Under the pieces are notes generated by a model. The model searched no databases, had not been told where the DNA came from, and was given only the letters and a program-made list of their open reading frames with translations. DNA of 64,000 nucleotides from the NCBI GenBank assembly GCA_963281155.1, contig CAUJLY010000001.1:1426001-1490000 (forward strand), written 5' to 3'. The DNA is from Rhabditophanes sp. KR3021 (Eukaryota; Nematoda; Chromadorea; Rhabditida; Alloionematidae). The translations under genes and the position numbers were made by a program. Shown here piece by piece: positions 1 through 10,977 of this stretch (position 1 is its first letter; each line of letters begins with the position of its first letter).

Positions 1-177
1 CTTCAACAATGCTTTAACAGCCGCATCAATAGGTTTTTCATACAAAAACTTAGGTCTCAATTTGGGATCAAAACAGGCTTTTTTGATATTATAAAGTCTT
101 GTCATTAATCCAATGGTTCTATCATTAAGAATAGTTAGCTTTTCAGCAAATTTTAGCGAATTCGAACCGGAGGTCAT
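1..177 (-). CDS. gex-3: GEX-3 / NCKAP1 (NAP1), N-terminal 59 codons, cut by the window edge
   Basis: The ATG is at 177 on the minus strand and the frame stays open to base 1. The N terminus contains [20 protein letters not shown] followed by IKKACFDPK, which matches the very conserved start of NCKAP1/NAP1 (GEX-3 in C. elegans). This is a membrane-associated HEM subunit of the WAVE regulatory complex that drives Arp2/3 actin assembly downstream of Rac. Only about 5 percent of the roughly 1,100-residue protein lies in the window, so intactness cannot be judged. No intron is seen in this part. Identity is from recalled family sequence; the match is long and specific. Confidence 0.88.
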   Translation of the reverse strand, partial: MTSGSNSLKFAEKLTILNDRTIGLMTRLYNIKKACFDPKLRPKFLYEKPIDAAVKALLK

Positions 178-711
178 CTTTTAAATAATACAAAATAAAT
201 AGGTTGATTTTTTAACACAAATACAGTTGAATGATGAGTCAATAAGCATACAACTTTTAAAATGCACTCGATTGGCCGCGCCGTCGATTAGTGGTTGGAT
301 GTGCGATAAAGTTGATTGGGAGAGATGCCTAATTGAAGAGACGATGGGAAATACAATATATTAGATTGGACCACATTTAATACAATAAAATATTTAGCTT
401 TATTTTTATTAAAGGAACACATGTTTAAAGATATTTTATTATAATAAAGATAATTTATCTGATTTAGTGAGTATAATACTTACAATATCGTTATTGCTTA
501 TTTTTTGATAAGTATAAGTCCCAATCACTGGTTTCCATAAAATGAAATGTAAGACACCTCATACCAGTATTACGATTAATAATAACATGATTAAATGACA
601 GGAGAGTCTAATCTTATTTTTGACGAGTTGTCTAATCCTATTCCCACTTCTCCTTAACTGGTATAATAGGTGTTGAAGATAGTTTAATTATGTAGTGGAT
701 GGTAATATAAT
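178..711. other. Intergenic, 5' side of gex-3
   Basis: This is AT-rich DNA with no supported gene. It holds a short GC-richer patch around 270-330. It must contain the gex-3 promoter, but no clear TATA box or other site was recognised. Confidence 0.5.
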
Positions 712-945
712 TTATTCCTTTTGTTCCCAGTTCATGATAATTAATTGAAGTTGCTTGAAATAGTAACATTTTTGATCAATTAGCTTGAAAACTTCCAGAT
801 CTGGATTAGCTTCAGCCATTCGAACATCACTATCATTTATATCAATTAAATCTGAAGTAAAGTAAAATTCTTTTAATGTTCTAGATAACGAACATAAAAA
901 GTTAATTCGTAGATGGATCTGGACAAGTATTAGCGTCGAATTGAT
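712..945 (-). pseudogene. Coding-like fragment, C-terminal end of an unidentified protein
   Basis: A minus-strand frame without an ATG runs from about 945 to a TAA at 712-714. It encodes a coding-like stretch including TLKEFYFTSDLIDIND and ending NWEQKE. The composition resembles the large LRR-like proteins of nematodes, such as the one at 21720-23456, but no specific family is recognised. The sequence upstream on the same strand is broken by stops in all frames and no clean acceptor is seen. I therefore read it as a relic or a terminal exon whose partner exons I cannot define. Confidence 0.3.
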
Positions 946-3356
946 TCAAATAACATATCTTAGATATTACTTTAGTTGCACTAATAAAATCACTTGTGAT
1001 ATTATACTTTTTGGTTATAGTCAGACAGTCAACTTTATTCTTAAAAGGTTGCAAACATTTCATCAAACAAGCCTTTCAATGGAATTTATTTGATATTTTC
1101 AAAAGAATCATTTTTTAGATTGATATAGATGAATCAAACTTCTTTGATTTCATAATTATGTCAACATTGTGCAAAATATTCAATTAATTTGGTCGCTGTT
1201 AGTACAACATATTTCAATCCGTATTTTGATTTTGCAAGAAAGTAAATTAATTTAATTTAATTGAGATTGAGATTATTCATCCAATTTCTTCCCTTGCCTG
1301 TTTCGAATTTAAAAAGGTCAAAGATGTATGCAATGATCGAAAAATTCTTTAGGGTTGGGCAAAGTTCTTTAATTCTTTTTAGAAAGTGCAAGAATTTAAG
1401 AAGAGATTTCTACATCATTTGTTGCAGGAATTATGTTATATTAATTTCTTTAACAGCATATGCTTTTGTTTATAATGGAGTTAATATCTTTTAAGCATGC
1501 CTAACCTATCAAACTGTATGAAAATGTATTTAGAAGCAAATTCTGCATTTATTTTTTTAGATAAATTAGAGAATCCCACCATAAGGGAGGCAACTTTTCA
1601 TATTTATCATATAATTTCCTTTCATAAATAAAAGATTTTTTGAAGAAATTACCGGCAATTCTATTGGTTGACTACGTAAAGTCATGCCGTAACTCAATGA
1701 AAAATTTTCAGCGTCAGTTATTTCTCCAATCTCAGGATTACAGCAACGAAGTTCATTGTTAACAGCATTAAACATCAATTTATTAGTCTTAGATATGTTA
1801 AGGGTTCCCCCTAAATCTACATACTACTATTGTATATGTATATTTTTTACGTCTTAGTTATTATATATGTGCCCCCTTTCCTTAATAAAACATCTTTGCT
1901 TGCTCCCTTCTCGTTAACAAAATAGAACAACCAATATAGAACCTAATGTTCTGCATTGGTTAAGAATATGAGGTTGATTTAGGGCTTTCAACCATACCCT
2001 TTTCTCTTTCATTCATTCTGAAAAAATAGATCACTTTTAATAATAAGTTTATGTAGTTGAGACTTTTTACAACCAACAACGAAAGATACCAAAGTCAATT
2101 TAGTATTGTGCCATCTTTTCTCTTACTTTGTTAAACATTTAAACTATATTGCAATCTAAGCAACCTCTCTTTTCAGTGACCTTTGGCGCACATTGTTCAA
2201 ACAGGCAGATAAATGTGGTCTTAACACATTTATTAAAATTAATCAAAACCACACAAAGCTGACTATAATCATAATATTTTTGTGTTTATTTGAAATATGG
2301 TGTTCATTTTCTAAAAAAAGGTAAAAGATCAGCGTACTTTCCTTCTACTAATAATATTATTATTAAAATATTGTTTAAGATCTTGATATTCACAATAAAC
2401 ACATAATAAGAAAGGTGATGATACCTAATAGAAGATGTATTAGAATATCATTTATTCGATGACACAGTTGATCCAAACTAGGAGCATTTGTTCCCTCATA
2501 TTCATTAACACCATAATAGATGAAAAAATTAGGAATCCATTTTGCGCATTGGTTTAATTTGTAAAAGGTTCAAATAAGGTTATTTAGATGCCATTCAATA
2601 GATAGCAATTCGATTAAATTATTTGCAAATCCAGAAAGCATCGGTTACTCTAACATTTATTTTAGTAAAATCAATTCGTTGTTATAGATCATTGTTTTAA
2701 ACTTCTTTATATAGAACAAAACAAATCATCGTACATGCATATACAGACTCTATAATATCTTTTATATAGTCCGAAATATTCCAGGACTAACAAAAAATAT
2801 CAAGTATTTTAACGCCATTTAGTGCTTGAATTTTTCTTAAATTTATCTAACATTTTTATTTGTACTCGATTTTAAGTAACTTCTTTTAATAAGTTTTTAC
2901 CTTCATACAAACAAGCAATAGACAAAAGAATGTTCTATTTCAAATATCATATCAATTTAGTTCCCCGTCTAAATAAAATAATTTCCAACAACCAAAAAAC
3001 AAAAGTCTACACTTGTACAATTAATTAAATAGAGTTTATCTCTTAAAAAACACCAAAGATCTAGGTACAAACAATTGATCCGTAACAAATTTTGCAAAAG
3101 CTAATTAATTTTACTATTCCTACAGAGCTCCACTCCACAACTGCAACCAAAGTCCATTATGTTAATTTTATGTGCTGCCTACACTACAACTACACATTCA
3201 CGATCATCGTCAATGGGTCATCAACTAACAAAAAAACATTCACAAACCACGTTTACTAACTAAATCACATTTTTGAAACATTCACAACAAAAAGTTGTTG
3301 CCGACTACATAGTACAGAATACAAATAGGAGTGAATGACTGAGCAGACTCCGTCTT
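946..3356. other. Intergenic region upstream of the acyl-CoA synthetase
   Basis: This is AT-rich sequence without a supported gene. A minus-strand frame at 1566-1778 (70 codons, with a CCNPEIGEITDAENF stretch) is mildly coding-like, but it has no recognisable domain or promoter. The 2900-3350 stretch is presumably the ACSL promoter region. Confidence 0.5.
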
Positions 3357-3363
3357 TATAAAA
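3357..3363 (+). promoter_or_regulatory. TATA box of the acyl-CoA synthetase
   Basis: TATAAAA lies 44 nt upstream of the ATG at 3407, inside the near-palindrome GTCTTTATAAAAGAC. The position fits a short-leader core promoter and supports the ATG at 3407 over the upstream TTG in the same frame. Confidence 0.6.
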
Positions 3364-3406
3364 GACGAGACTCACTTTGATAGATCATTTTTTGTGTTAC
3401 ATCCAA

Positions 3407-5692
3407 ATGAATCGTTTCATTAAAGCTGCTGAGAAGAGTTCTCATTTAGTTGGACCTAGAAGGAGTCTAGTTTATTCTACAAGTCAAGGTAAATTTACAA
3501 GATTTGAATTTAAGCAATCTTTTTCAGTCGTCACTACTTTTGACTCCAAATCTCTTCAACAAACAGCTTCCAATACAAGTTCCAGTGAAAATAATTCAGA
3601 AAAAGTGGTCGACTACGGAATAACTCTATTAAAAGGGATCTTTGCAGTGTCTGATGCCATCGCTTACATTCCAAACAAAATGTCCGGCAAAGCCTCTAAA
3701 AGATTAGAAGCTTGTGCCTCAATCAAAGCAGCTCCCGTCCAAGCCAACAACCCATCAGGGCCGTGGAGAAATTTGAATGTTTTAAAAGGAGAATTAGTAA
3801 CAAGAATGTATCCAGATTGTTCGAATTTATATCAAATGTGGCAAAAAACCTGCCAAGACAAATTGACCCAACAAATTATCGGTGTTCGTGAAGTCAAACA
3901 AATCATCGGCACTCAATTAGTTCTGGGTCAATACAATTGGCTGACTTACCAACAAATTAATGCCCAAATAACAAAGATAGCAAATGGTCTCCGAAACTTA
4001 GATTTAGTCAAGGGAGACAAAGTGGTGATCTTTGCTGAAACTCGGTATGAGTGGCTAATGACGGCAATAGCTTGTTTTAAAGAAGGCTTTCCTTTAGTTA
4101 CTATTTATTCTACTCTGGGAGAGAAAGCTTTGGCTCATGCTATTAATGAGACTGGGGGGAAAGTATTGGTGACTAATGAAAATCAGTTGAAGAAGATTCA
4201 GCAAGTTGGAGGGCAGATTGGGTCGATTAGGAAGATTGTTTGTTTTGAGGATAGATTCGAGGCCGATAAAAAAGAATTAATTGATATCAATGGTATTCCA
4301 ACTGAAAGATATGAACAATTTTTGAAGAATTCTTTTGCACCAACTAAACAAACTAATACAACTGATATTAAGGAAGATGATTTGGCTGTCTTGATGTATA
4401 CAAGTGGGACATCTTCTCTGCCAAAAGGTGTAAAATTGTCTCATGGAAATATAATGTCTGGTCTGAAAGGACTTCGTGCCTATGAAGGTTTGGGCGGTTT
4501 CCTAGATCGACCAAATGATATCTTCTGCTGCTTCCTTCCAACAGCTCATGTCTTCGAACTTGCTATCGAGCTGCAATGTTTGATGAGTGGTGTAAAAATG
4601 GGTTACTCATCCCCATCAACCTTGACAGATTCTCCGAGAATCCATCCTTCCTGCCAAAGTGACTTAGCCTGTCTCAAACCAACAACAATGATCGTTGTCC
4701 CGGCTATTCTTAACAAGTTGCGAAGTGCCGTTGAAGACAAATTAGCCCTCTTACCTAATTGGTTCAGAAAAGTACTGGATGTTTGTTATGAAAGAAAGAG
4801 CGATAAATACGATGTCGGTCTGGATACACCTTTTCTTGACCTGTTTATTTTTAACAAATTCAAAAAAGTACTCGGTGGTAATGTTAATCGCATTACGTGC
4901 GGAGGCGCACCACTCGATCCAGATACCCAGAGGTTTACTAAGATGTGTTTTGCGCCACATTGTGATCTCGGATGGGGGATGACGGAGTCTGTCGCTGTAG
5001 GGACTTTTAACCATCCACATGATCGAAAGGAAGGAAGTGCTGGAGTTCCTATGGACAGCCTTGAGATTATTTTGAAACCTTGGGCTGAAGGAAAATATTT
5101 TCCAACTAATGAAAAAGCTCAAGGAGAAATTTGCATTCACGGTCCAAATGTGTTCCAAGGTTACTTTAACAGAGACTCTGAGGATGATTTTATTGAAATT
5201 AACGGCAAAAGATACTTTATGACAGGGGATATCGGTGAATTTTGTCCCCAAGGAAATCTATCAATCATAGATAGGAAAAAGGATCTCTCTAAGTTGGCTT
5301 GTGGCGAATATGTGGCGTTGGGAAAAGTGGAATCTAAGTTGATGGCTAATAGCTTTGTGGATAATGTATGTGTTGTCGCAAAATCAAGTATGTCTTATTG
5401 CTTAGCTTTAGTAGTCGCTAACAAGACATCTATTCTCCAATTAGGAAAACAATTGGGTATCAAAGGAAGTTTTGAAGAATTGTGCAATAATGAGATGATT
5501 ATTAATTTTGTCAGGGACGATATTGCCGAAAGCATGGAATCTACCCTCAAAAAGTTCGAAACTCCCAAAAAAGTGGTCTTACTCTCATCAGCATGGACAC
5601 CTGCTAATGGTTTAGTCACAGATGCTCTTAAATTAAAAAGAAGGATAATTGAAGAAAGATTTGCCGATCAAATAGACACACGGCTTTTATAA
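3407..5692 (+). CDS. Long-chain fatty acid acyl-CoA synthetase (ACSL family)
   Basis: This intronless gene encodes 761 residues. It activates long-chain fatty acids to acyl-CoA with ATP and CoA, usually at the ER, outer mitochondrial or peroxisomal membrane. Motifs of the AMP-forming superfamily: MYTSGTSSLPKG (about residue 330, the ATP/AMP-binding loop; TSS replaces the usual TTG), GWGMTES (about 521, adenine binding), TGDIGEF followed by IIDRKKDL (about 605-622, hinge). The order and length fit ACSL3/4-type enzymes (about 700-720 residues). The extra length is an N-terminal segment of about 100 residues. The open frame begins earlier at a TTG (3377), but the first ATG is 3407, 44 nt past a TATA box. 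The subcellular address of the N-terminal extension is unclear. Its basic MNRFIKAAEKSSH start could be a weak targeting sequence. Confidence 0.93.
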   Translation: MNRFIKAAEKSSHLVGPRRSLVYSTSQGKFTRFEFKQSFSVVTTFDSKSLQQTASNTSSSENNSEKVVDYGITLLKGIFAVSDAIAYIPNKMSGKASKRLEACASIKAAPVQANNPSGPWRNLNVLKGELVTRMYPDCSNLYQMWQKTCQDKLTQQIIGVREVKQIIGTQLVLGQYNWLTYQQINAQITKIANGLRNLDLVKGDKVVIFAETRYEWLMTAIACFKEGFPLVTIYSTLGEKALAHAINETGGKVLVTNENQLKKIQQVGGQIGSIRKIVCFEDRFEADKKELIDINGIPTERYEQFLKNSFAPTKQTNTTDIKEDDLAVLMYTSGTSSLPKGVKLSHGNIMSGLKGLRAYEGLGGFLDRPNDIFCCFLPTAHVFELAIELQCLMSGVKMGYSSPSTLTDSPRIHPSCQSDLACLKPTTMIVVPAILNKLRSAVEDKLALLPNWFRKVLDVCYERKSDKYDVGLDTPFLDLFIFNKFKKVLGGNVNRITCGGAPLDPDTQRFTKMCFAPHCDLGWGMTESVAVGTFNHPHDRKEGSAGVPMDSLEIILKPWAEGKYFPTNEKAQGEICIHGPNVFQGYFNRDSEDDFIEINGKRYFMTGDIGEFCPQGNLSIIDRKKDLSKLACGEYVALGKVESKLMANSFVDNVCVVAKSSMSYCLALVVANKTSILQLGKQLGIKGSFEELCNNEMIINFVRDDIAESMESTLKKFETPKKVVLLSSAWTPANGLVTDALKLKRRIIEERFADQIDTRLL

Positions 5693-6094
5693 TATCCTTT
5701 TGATGCATAAATACGCAGATAGATACAAATTGTGCAAAAAACTGTTTCGATGCATCCTGTAAAATATGTTTATTACGTGTATGCGTTTTAATAAAATTGT
5801 GTAAAAATCAAACGAAATTGTCATATTAATTTTAAAGTTGCATTTTGGTAAATTGCTATAGTTTTTTTCAATGAAATAACAGTTTTTTTTAAATTGTATA
5901 TGCGTTAAATCATAATTGGCATGACAATTATACAATTTTGTAAAATAAAAACAGTAAGCTTGTTCTTTATTAAGTCATTTAAGAAACTAGTCCTAACCAA
6001 ATAGTTAAGTCAAAGTGTTTGTTGGAGTGTGATGTTGTTATTTTAAAGTTTTGTTTATGTTAGTTCTCCTCTAACAGGAAGAGTCTCGTGGAAT
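5693..6094. other. Convergent 3' intergenic
   Basis: These 400 bases separate the 3' ends of the ACSL gene (plus) and the coiled-coil gene (minus). They are T-rich and contain several AATAAA-like sites; no gene is seen. Confidence 0.5.
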
Positions 6095-6648
6095 TTATTT
6101 ACGAGCAGTCAATTTCATAGTTTCGGCCAGTGTTTCCGTTAGTTTAAGTTTAAGGGCTGCGATTTCTTTGTCGTAATCACTAAAAATAGCAATGCCCTTT
6201 TCATAGAAGTCAGCGTGGTTATTTTTAAAATCTGGATTCATGAGAATTTCGTTTTGTTTTAAAATAATGGCATCTTTGATGGCGTTTACAGCTATATAAT
6301 AATCGTATTCACTCTGGTATATCTTGCGATGCAGTCTTTGAGAAGCCTCAATTTCTTCTTGTATGTATTTTCTTTGAGCCTCCTCATACTCTTCCAAAAT
6401 ACTTAAAATTAAATTCGACTATCAATAAAGATCGAAACTTACTTGCTGAGTTGGCGACCAAAAATGGCTTCAATAGGTCTACGATCAGGAAGTGGTCCGT
6501 GAAATATGCCACCAAACATGGCTTGAACCAATGGGCTGTTACAATTACCCTCAGTTTTTTGATTAGAGGATTGTGGAAATTGCTTAGCAGCTCCCTTGTT
6601 GATGTTTTTGTTAGACATCTTTCCGTTGACTTTTTTGGAAACAGGCAT
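6095..6648 (-). CDS. Unknown 170-aa coiled-coil protein, X-box promoter (putative ciliary)
   Basis: Two exons, 6648-6443 and 6401-6095, are joined by a 41-nt intron (GTAAGTTT...TTTTAAG). The summed exon length is 513 nt, an intact 170-codon frame. The N-terminal third is basic and low-complexity (SKKVNGKMSNKNINKG), followed by a conserved-looking block MFGGIFHGPLPDRRPIEAIF. The C-terminal 100 residues are Glu/Lys/Ala-rich and predicted helical (EEYEEAQRKYIQEEIEASQR onward). I do not recognise the family. A perfect 14-nt X-box lies 71 nt upstream of the ATG. In C. elegans DAF-19/RFX acts through such sites at this distance on genes of ciliated sensory neurons. A ciliary or basal-body role is therefore inferred from the promoter, not from the protein. 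Confidence 0.8.
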
Positions 6649-6718
6649 AATTGTGAATATTATGATTAATAAAGTTAATGAACTTTTGGACTGACATCAA
6701 GCAAGTTTAGCTTTATGA

Positions 6719-6732
6719 GTTGCTAGGGCAAC
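6719..6732 (-). promoter_or_regulatory. X-box (RFX/DAF-19 site)
   Basis: GTTGCTAGGGCAAC (plus strand) is two inverted half-sites, GTTGCY and RGCAAC, with a 2-nt spacer. This is the classical X-box geometry. It sits 71 nt upstream of the ATG of the minus-strand gene at 6648. A 14-nt GC-rich imperfect palindrome in this AT-rich background is unlikely by chance. Confidence 0.72.
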
Positions 6733-7459
6733 GCATTGACTGTTTAAGCCGAGGGATCAGGGATAAGTTACTTTAAAATGGCATTTGATATATTAATTAC
6801 TACAGTTCCAATGAGTATAGTTGGTACCTCTCGATTTACAATCACACTGGCTCAAGCTACTTATCGACTTGGCAGTTTACCGACTTAGCGACTTTAAGCG
6901 CCTTTAAACCTGTTCAGAATATTGTAAAGCAAGCGGGTTGAAAAGGGGAGCTTTAACGACTTTGGTTATTTTTGAATATTAAAGCAAAAATATTTTATTT
7001 TTTAGCAATGAACTTTCGAGAATCTTAGAATCTCAATTAAAACTAATTTCAATGATGTCCCATAATTAAGAAACAAACTTGCATAAACTCGCTTAAAGTC
7101 ACTAAACCCATTAAGTCGGTTATGTAAGCGATATTACTTTTTTGATGAGCGACATTACATACTCCTCAATGTAAGAGTTTTGCATTTGACTTTAAATATT
7201 TTAAGAAGGCTAGAAAGTGAACATTTAAATGTATCAAACTGTTTACATCAACAATGGCTTTAATTAAAATAATTAAAAAGCAAAGATTGTTTCAAGTCCG
7301 ACTTTAAAAAGAAGCCAGCAATTAATCAATCTTCTCATTCTAATCAACCATTTCGTACCAATAAATTAATTTTCACAAAAGGATCATTAACTCTTTGTAT
7401 AATTCTTATGAATTTAGGAACTTTGTAATGAGTATTTACATGGTATGGAGTATTTCCAA
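6733..7459. other. Intergenic
   Basis: No gene is supported. Around 6858-6960 the hexamer CGACTT occurs four times (three within about 40 nt), possibly a binding-site cluster or simple duplication. Confidence 0.45.
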
Positions 7460-8490
7460 TTATTTTGAATAGCTTTGTCCCTGGACACACATAATTTGAA
7501 TGGCATCTGTTGCACGTTTTTTACAACGTTTCGTTAAAAAAGTGCAATACTCATCGTGATTGCATAGATGTACTAAGGCTGCACATCCATTCATGCCATT
7601 TGTTATGGTGTCTTCACAGATATACCGAGATCTTGATAGCATTTGTATGAGTACGAGTTACATAAGTAATAATTAGAGCATTTTCCAAGGCAAAGCGACC
7701 TAGCAGCTCAACAAGCATTTACTAACGCCATTTGTTGGATCGACCCTTGTCAGACATGTGCCGCCACAATTGTTTACATTTAGGTTGCAAACTTTTGTAC
7801 ATCTATAATCATCATCACTTTTTGTGAATGGATTGCAGACAAGATTATCATCTTGGCATTGTGGACCTCCACGAAAACAAATTTCGCCGTATGTTGGTGC
7901 AGATTCACATGTTAAGGAGTTTAAATTACATGATTTAAAGCATCACATTCAGGGTAACTAGGTGATATACAAATCAAAATAACATTTCCGATCTTAATAG
8001 GATCCGACACTATCTTGCAATTTGAATAAAATAAACAACTCAACTGGCATTTGAGTGTAAAAGGTGAGCAAACTAATAGAAACATGCAAGGGTTCAATTG
8101 ACTACAACCACCCGGATTGGTAAAATAGGTGGAGTGACTGTAGCAGGCAAACAATGATTGTTATATGGATTCACACCTGGACTAGTTGCAGGACAGCTGC
8201 CAAGTTCAGCTTGTGAAAGTGTCATATCTACAGCATTGTAAAAAGGATAACAATGTTTTTTTGTCGATTTTCATTACACAATTACCGGTTCCGGCACAAT
8301 CAGCTTGAATAGCTCCACCAGGAACAGTACATTGGTGGTGAATAGTACATGGTAATGTACATCTCTTATAAGTCCTTGTGTTGCAAACAAGACCACTCTC
8401 GCACACATTATTAGAGCCATCTTCACCAAATCCCACCGTATCAATAGAAGAAATATAATTCAAAAAAATCAGAATAATCAAAAACTTCAT
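7460..8490 (-). pseudogene. Decayed secreted multi-module Cys-rich protein with a ShK-like end
   Basis: The ATG at 8490 starts a clean signal peptide (MKFLIILIFLNYISSI), then Cys-rich modules follow across about 1 kb. They lie in different frames with several intervening stops and no plausible GT-AG introns between them. Recurring module pattern: SGLVCNTRTYKRCTLPC, then NPCMFLLVCSPFTLKCQLSC, then DNLVCNPFTKSDDDYRC, then YYLCNSYSYKCY, i.e. C-N-x-x-T/S-x-K-C. The last frame (7642-7460) has CEDTITNGMNGC...LCNHDEYCTFLTKRC, which resembles a ShK domain (C-x-D start, six Cys) with a degenerate end. At least four frame changes make the gene non-functional as read, unless the assembly carries indel errors. 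The original role was probably extracellular. Confidence 0.6.
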
Positions 8491-10209
8491 TTTCTAATAA
8501 ACTTTGTCACAATCAAAACCTAAACTATTTCTTCCGTTATATAGCTTTTATTGTTACATCCCATCAAACTATATTGAGAATATATTCAACAACCTGAGGG
8601 TGCAACTAGAATCGCATCGTTTACTTTGTTTTGTCAAATAGGGATTTAAGTTCGCATTAACATTCAAATATTGGTTCAAGGGTCAAAGAATATGTGTTTT
8701 AGAGGAGTACTTAAGAGGTATTAATTTATAAACGAGACCCTGATAATTATGATATGTGTCATTTATTGTATCAATTAAGTAAAAATCATAAAAAGTGAGC
8801 TCGGTCAAAAATGGGTCTAAATTATAGTGAGCTTTGGTAAACTATTGTTGACTATTCAAAATGCAGCTACAAAAAGTAACAATAATTTGCTCGTTGTATT
8901 AAGGTATTTATGACAGCAACTCATTATTATCAATACAATATGTTCCCTCAACTCTATTTTCAAATTTAACCCGAACTTCAATTATTTCCCTTTCAATACA
9001 AAAGGTGACAAAATTGTTTTGATGCTAAAAATAGCAGATTATCCTTTCAAAGCTCAGAACAACAAAACAAAGTGTTTTAATTTATTCTATTTTAGGCATA
9101 AATTATCTAAAAATATCAATTATCAAATTCCTTAAATATTACCGGGTTAATGTATAAATGACGTTGACAAAATGAAAAGTTGTCTTATACTTACATAAAT
9201 ATAATTCATCTGCACCAAAATATTTATCTTCCAAAATAATAAGAAACCAATTCACAACATCGTTCAATCAACATCTTGGAAAGGAAAAAATGTTGTTGTC
9301 ATTTGTAAATGGCTAATTAGATTAACGAACCTAATTGAGTTTCAAAAAACAAGGAACAAAGATGTTTCTTCTGATTAATGCATCAATTTCTTAATTTAAT
9401 CAAGTCTTATTTATTGTAACCATTAGGATTGAGGTTCAATAAACAAATCTCTTTGTTTTCTAAATAAATACCCTAATTAATGGGCATACTCCGCTACATC
9501 ATCTTTAACCTTTATTTATGAATTTTTACAAAAGTCTTTATCATAATATTTACTTAAACTCGTTAATTTGATATGAGTCTTGACATCATTTTTCTTTTGC
9601 TTATTAAAAATGAACAAATCTGACTAAATATTCAGTAAGGTGAATACACATTTAAAAAATTATTCAATTTAATATTAACCATCCAATTATGTTGTATTCA
9701 ATTAATAATTCAATTTCCACCTCCAACGGAATTAATAATCTAAAAAACATATATCCATTAATTATTAAGCTTACCCATCAATTATTAACTTTGTCCAATC
9801 CAATAATTACAACTTCACTTACAACATAATATCAAAATGTTTACAACAAATAAAGGTAATTCAGTAGTTAAGGAAGTAATAATAACAAATATAGCTGATG
9901 TTGTTACAACTACTATAATAGAAGTATATATTTATTTGTCAAATTTAAAGCAATAAACAAATATATGTTTGGGTGAGTCGTCTATTTTTTTGTGGAACAA
10001 TATATAATAATAATTTTTGATTTTCTTGTCTGAGTTCTGCAGGATGTTGGAAAGGTCGTGTGAGTATTTAAGAAAATAGTCCTTTATTTTATTACATGTT
10101 TGTGAATATTAAAAGAATGGCTTTATGATGTTCTAAGGAGAGTCAAAATAAGATGGTGTTAAGTGTAATTCATAAATGTTAATCGTCAATCGCAAGGCTA
10201 GATACTTGT
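8491..10209. other. Intergenic between the Cys-rich relic and pdf-2
   Basis: This stretch is very AT-rich with simple runs (ATT/AAT). No open frame with coding character, no RNA gene and no clear repeat was seen. Confidence 0.5.
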
Positions 10210-10539
10210 TTATTTTCTTCCGAGATCTTCAAGTCTACCCAGAGCATGGAAGTTCTTGACGATGTGGTTCACCATTTCAGCGTTGTTTCTTTTGGTTTTT
10301 AAGAGTTCTGGCAAGATGAGGTCTTCTTCTGCCCCATAGTATTGAGGAGCCCATCTACGGAAAGCCATTCTATTCAAAAGATCCGGATTTCTCCCATAAG
10401 TCATGTATTGTCTGAGAGCAGCTTCTGTTTCAGAGTCTTTAGGTGTAGGTGTAGCTGAAGTCACCAATACACAGAACAAGCCCAACATAGCAAAGATGGT
10501 AAGCATTTGTTTAGACAAGATTGAAGATGTTTGAGTCAT
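10210..10539 (-). CDS. pdf-2: PDF-2-type pigment-dispersing factor neuropeptide precursor
   Basis: This is a single-exon, 109-residue preprohormone. Residues about 10-29 form the hydrophobic signal core (MLTIFAMLGLFCVLVTSA). A PDF-associated spacer peptide follows (TPTPKDSETEAALRQYMTYG...). After the KTKR processing site comes one 22-residue PDF peptide starting NNAEMVNHIVKNFHAL and ending LEDL, followed by GRK for amidation. It differs by only a few residues from C. elegans PDF-2 (NNAEVVNHILKNFGAL...). The ligand acts on the class-B receptor PDFR-1, controlling locomotion and arousal states. An acceptor-like TTTTAG lies about 30 nt upstream of the ATG, consistent with trans-splicing or a 5'UTR intron. 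Confidence 0.93.
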   Translation of the reverse strand: MTQTSSILSKQMLTIFAMLGLFCVLVTSATPTPKDSETEAALRQYMTYGRNPDLLNRMAFRRWAPQYYGAEEDLILPELLKTKRNNAEMVNHIVKNFHALGRLEDLGRK

Positions 10540-10752
10540 GTTTAGAAATATGTAAGAGTTTTGAGATCTAAAAGTAAAATGTGATATTAAAATGATTTAT
10601 ATTTGAATATAAATAAATGATATATAACAATCCTATTTTATTACAAATGTTACCAATGGAGAGAGGAGCATATAATAATATAAGCAATCTACAAATAAAC
10701 ATTTATTTATATAGACCCATGGAAGGGCGGATTTAATCTGAAAAATTAATTA

Positions 10753-10977
10753 TTACTTCACAAAAAGAGGCTTACCCTTTGGGGTACTTGGAGATGTCAT
10801 ACTAATCATGGCCCAATCTTTCAGGTAAAAGGAAATGGGGTGTACTTTGGGGTTGTCTTTATGTGGATGATGGATTGTCTGAAGAGGCTCTCTCTTCTGG
10901 TAGTTCATGAAAGTTAGAAAGTTAATGAGGGTAGTAGAAAGATGAAAGTTTGTTTTGGGTGTAGTTGTATGGCTCAT
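10753..10977 (-). CDS. Hypothetical 74-aa protein
   Basis: The ATG at 10977 opens an intact frame of higher GC than its surroundings. It is rich in Thr/His/Pro with a segment KVHPISFYLKDWAMISM. There is no signal peptide, membrane span or recognised domain. It lies about 210 nt upstream of pdf-2 on the same strand with no splice that joins the frames. It could be a small gene or part of an unrecognised pdf-2 leader transcript. Confidence 0.35.
   Translation of the reverse strand: MSHTTTPKTNFHLSTTLINFLTFMNYQKREPLQTIHHPHKDNPKVHPISFYLKDWAMISMTSPSTPKGKPLFVK

Noticed and set aside
4751..5251. 166-codon minus-strand open frame
   Set aside because: It lies entirely inside the ACSL coding exon in an antisense frame and has no coding features of its own.
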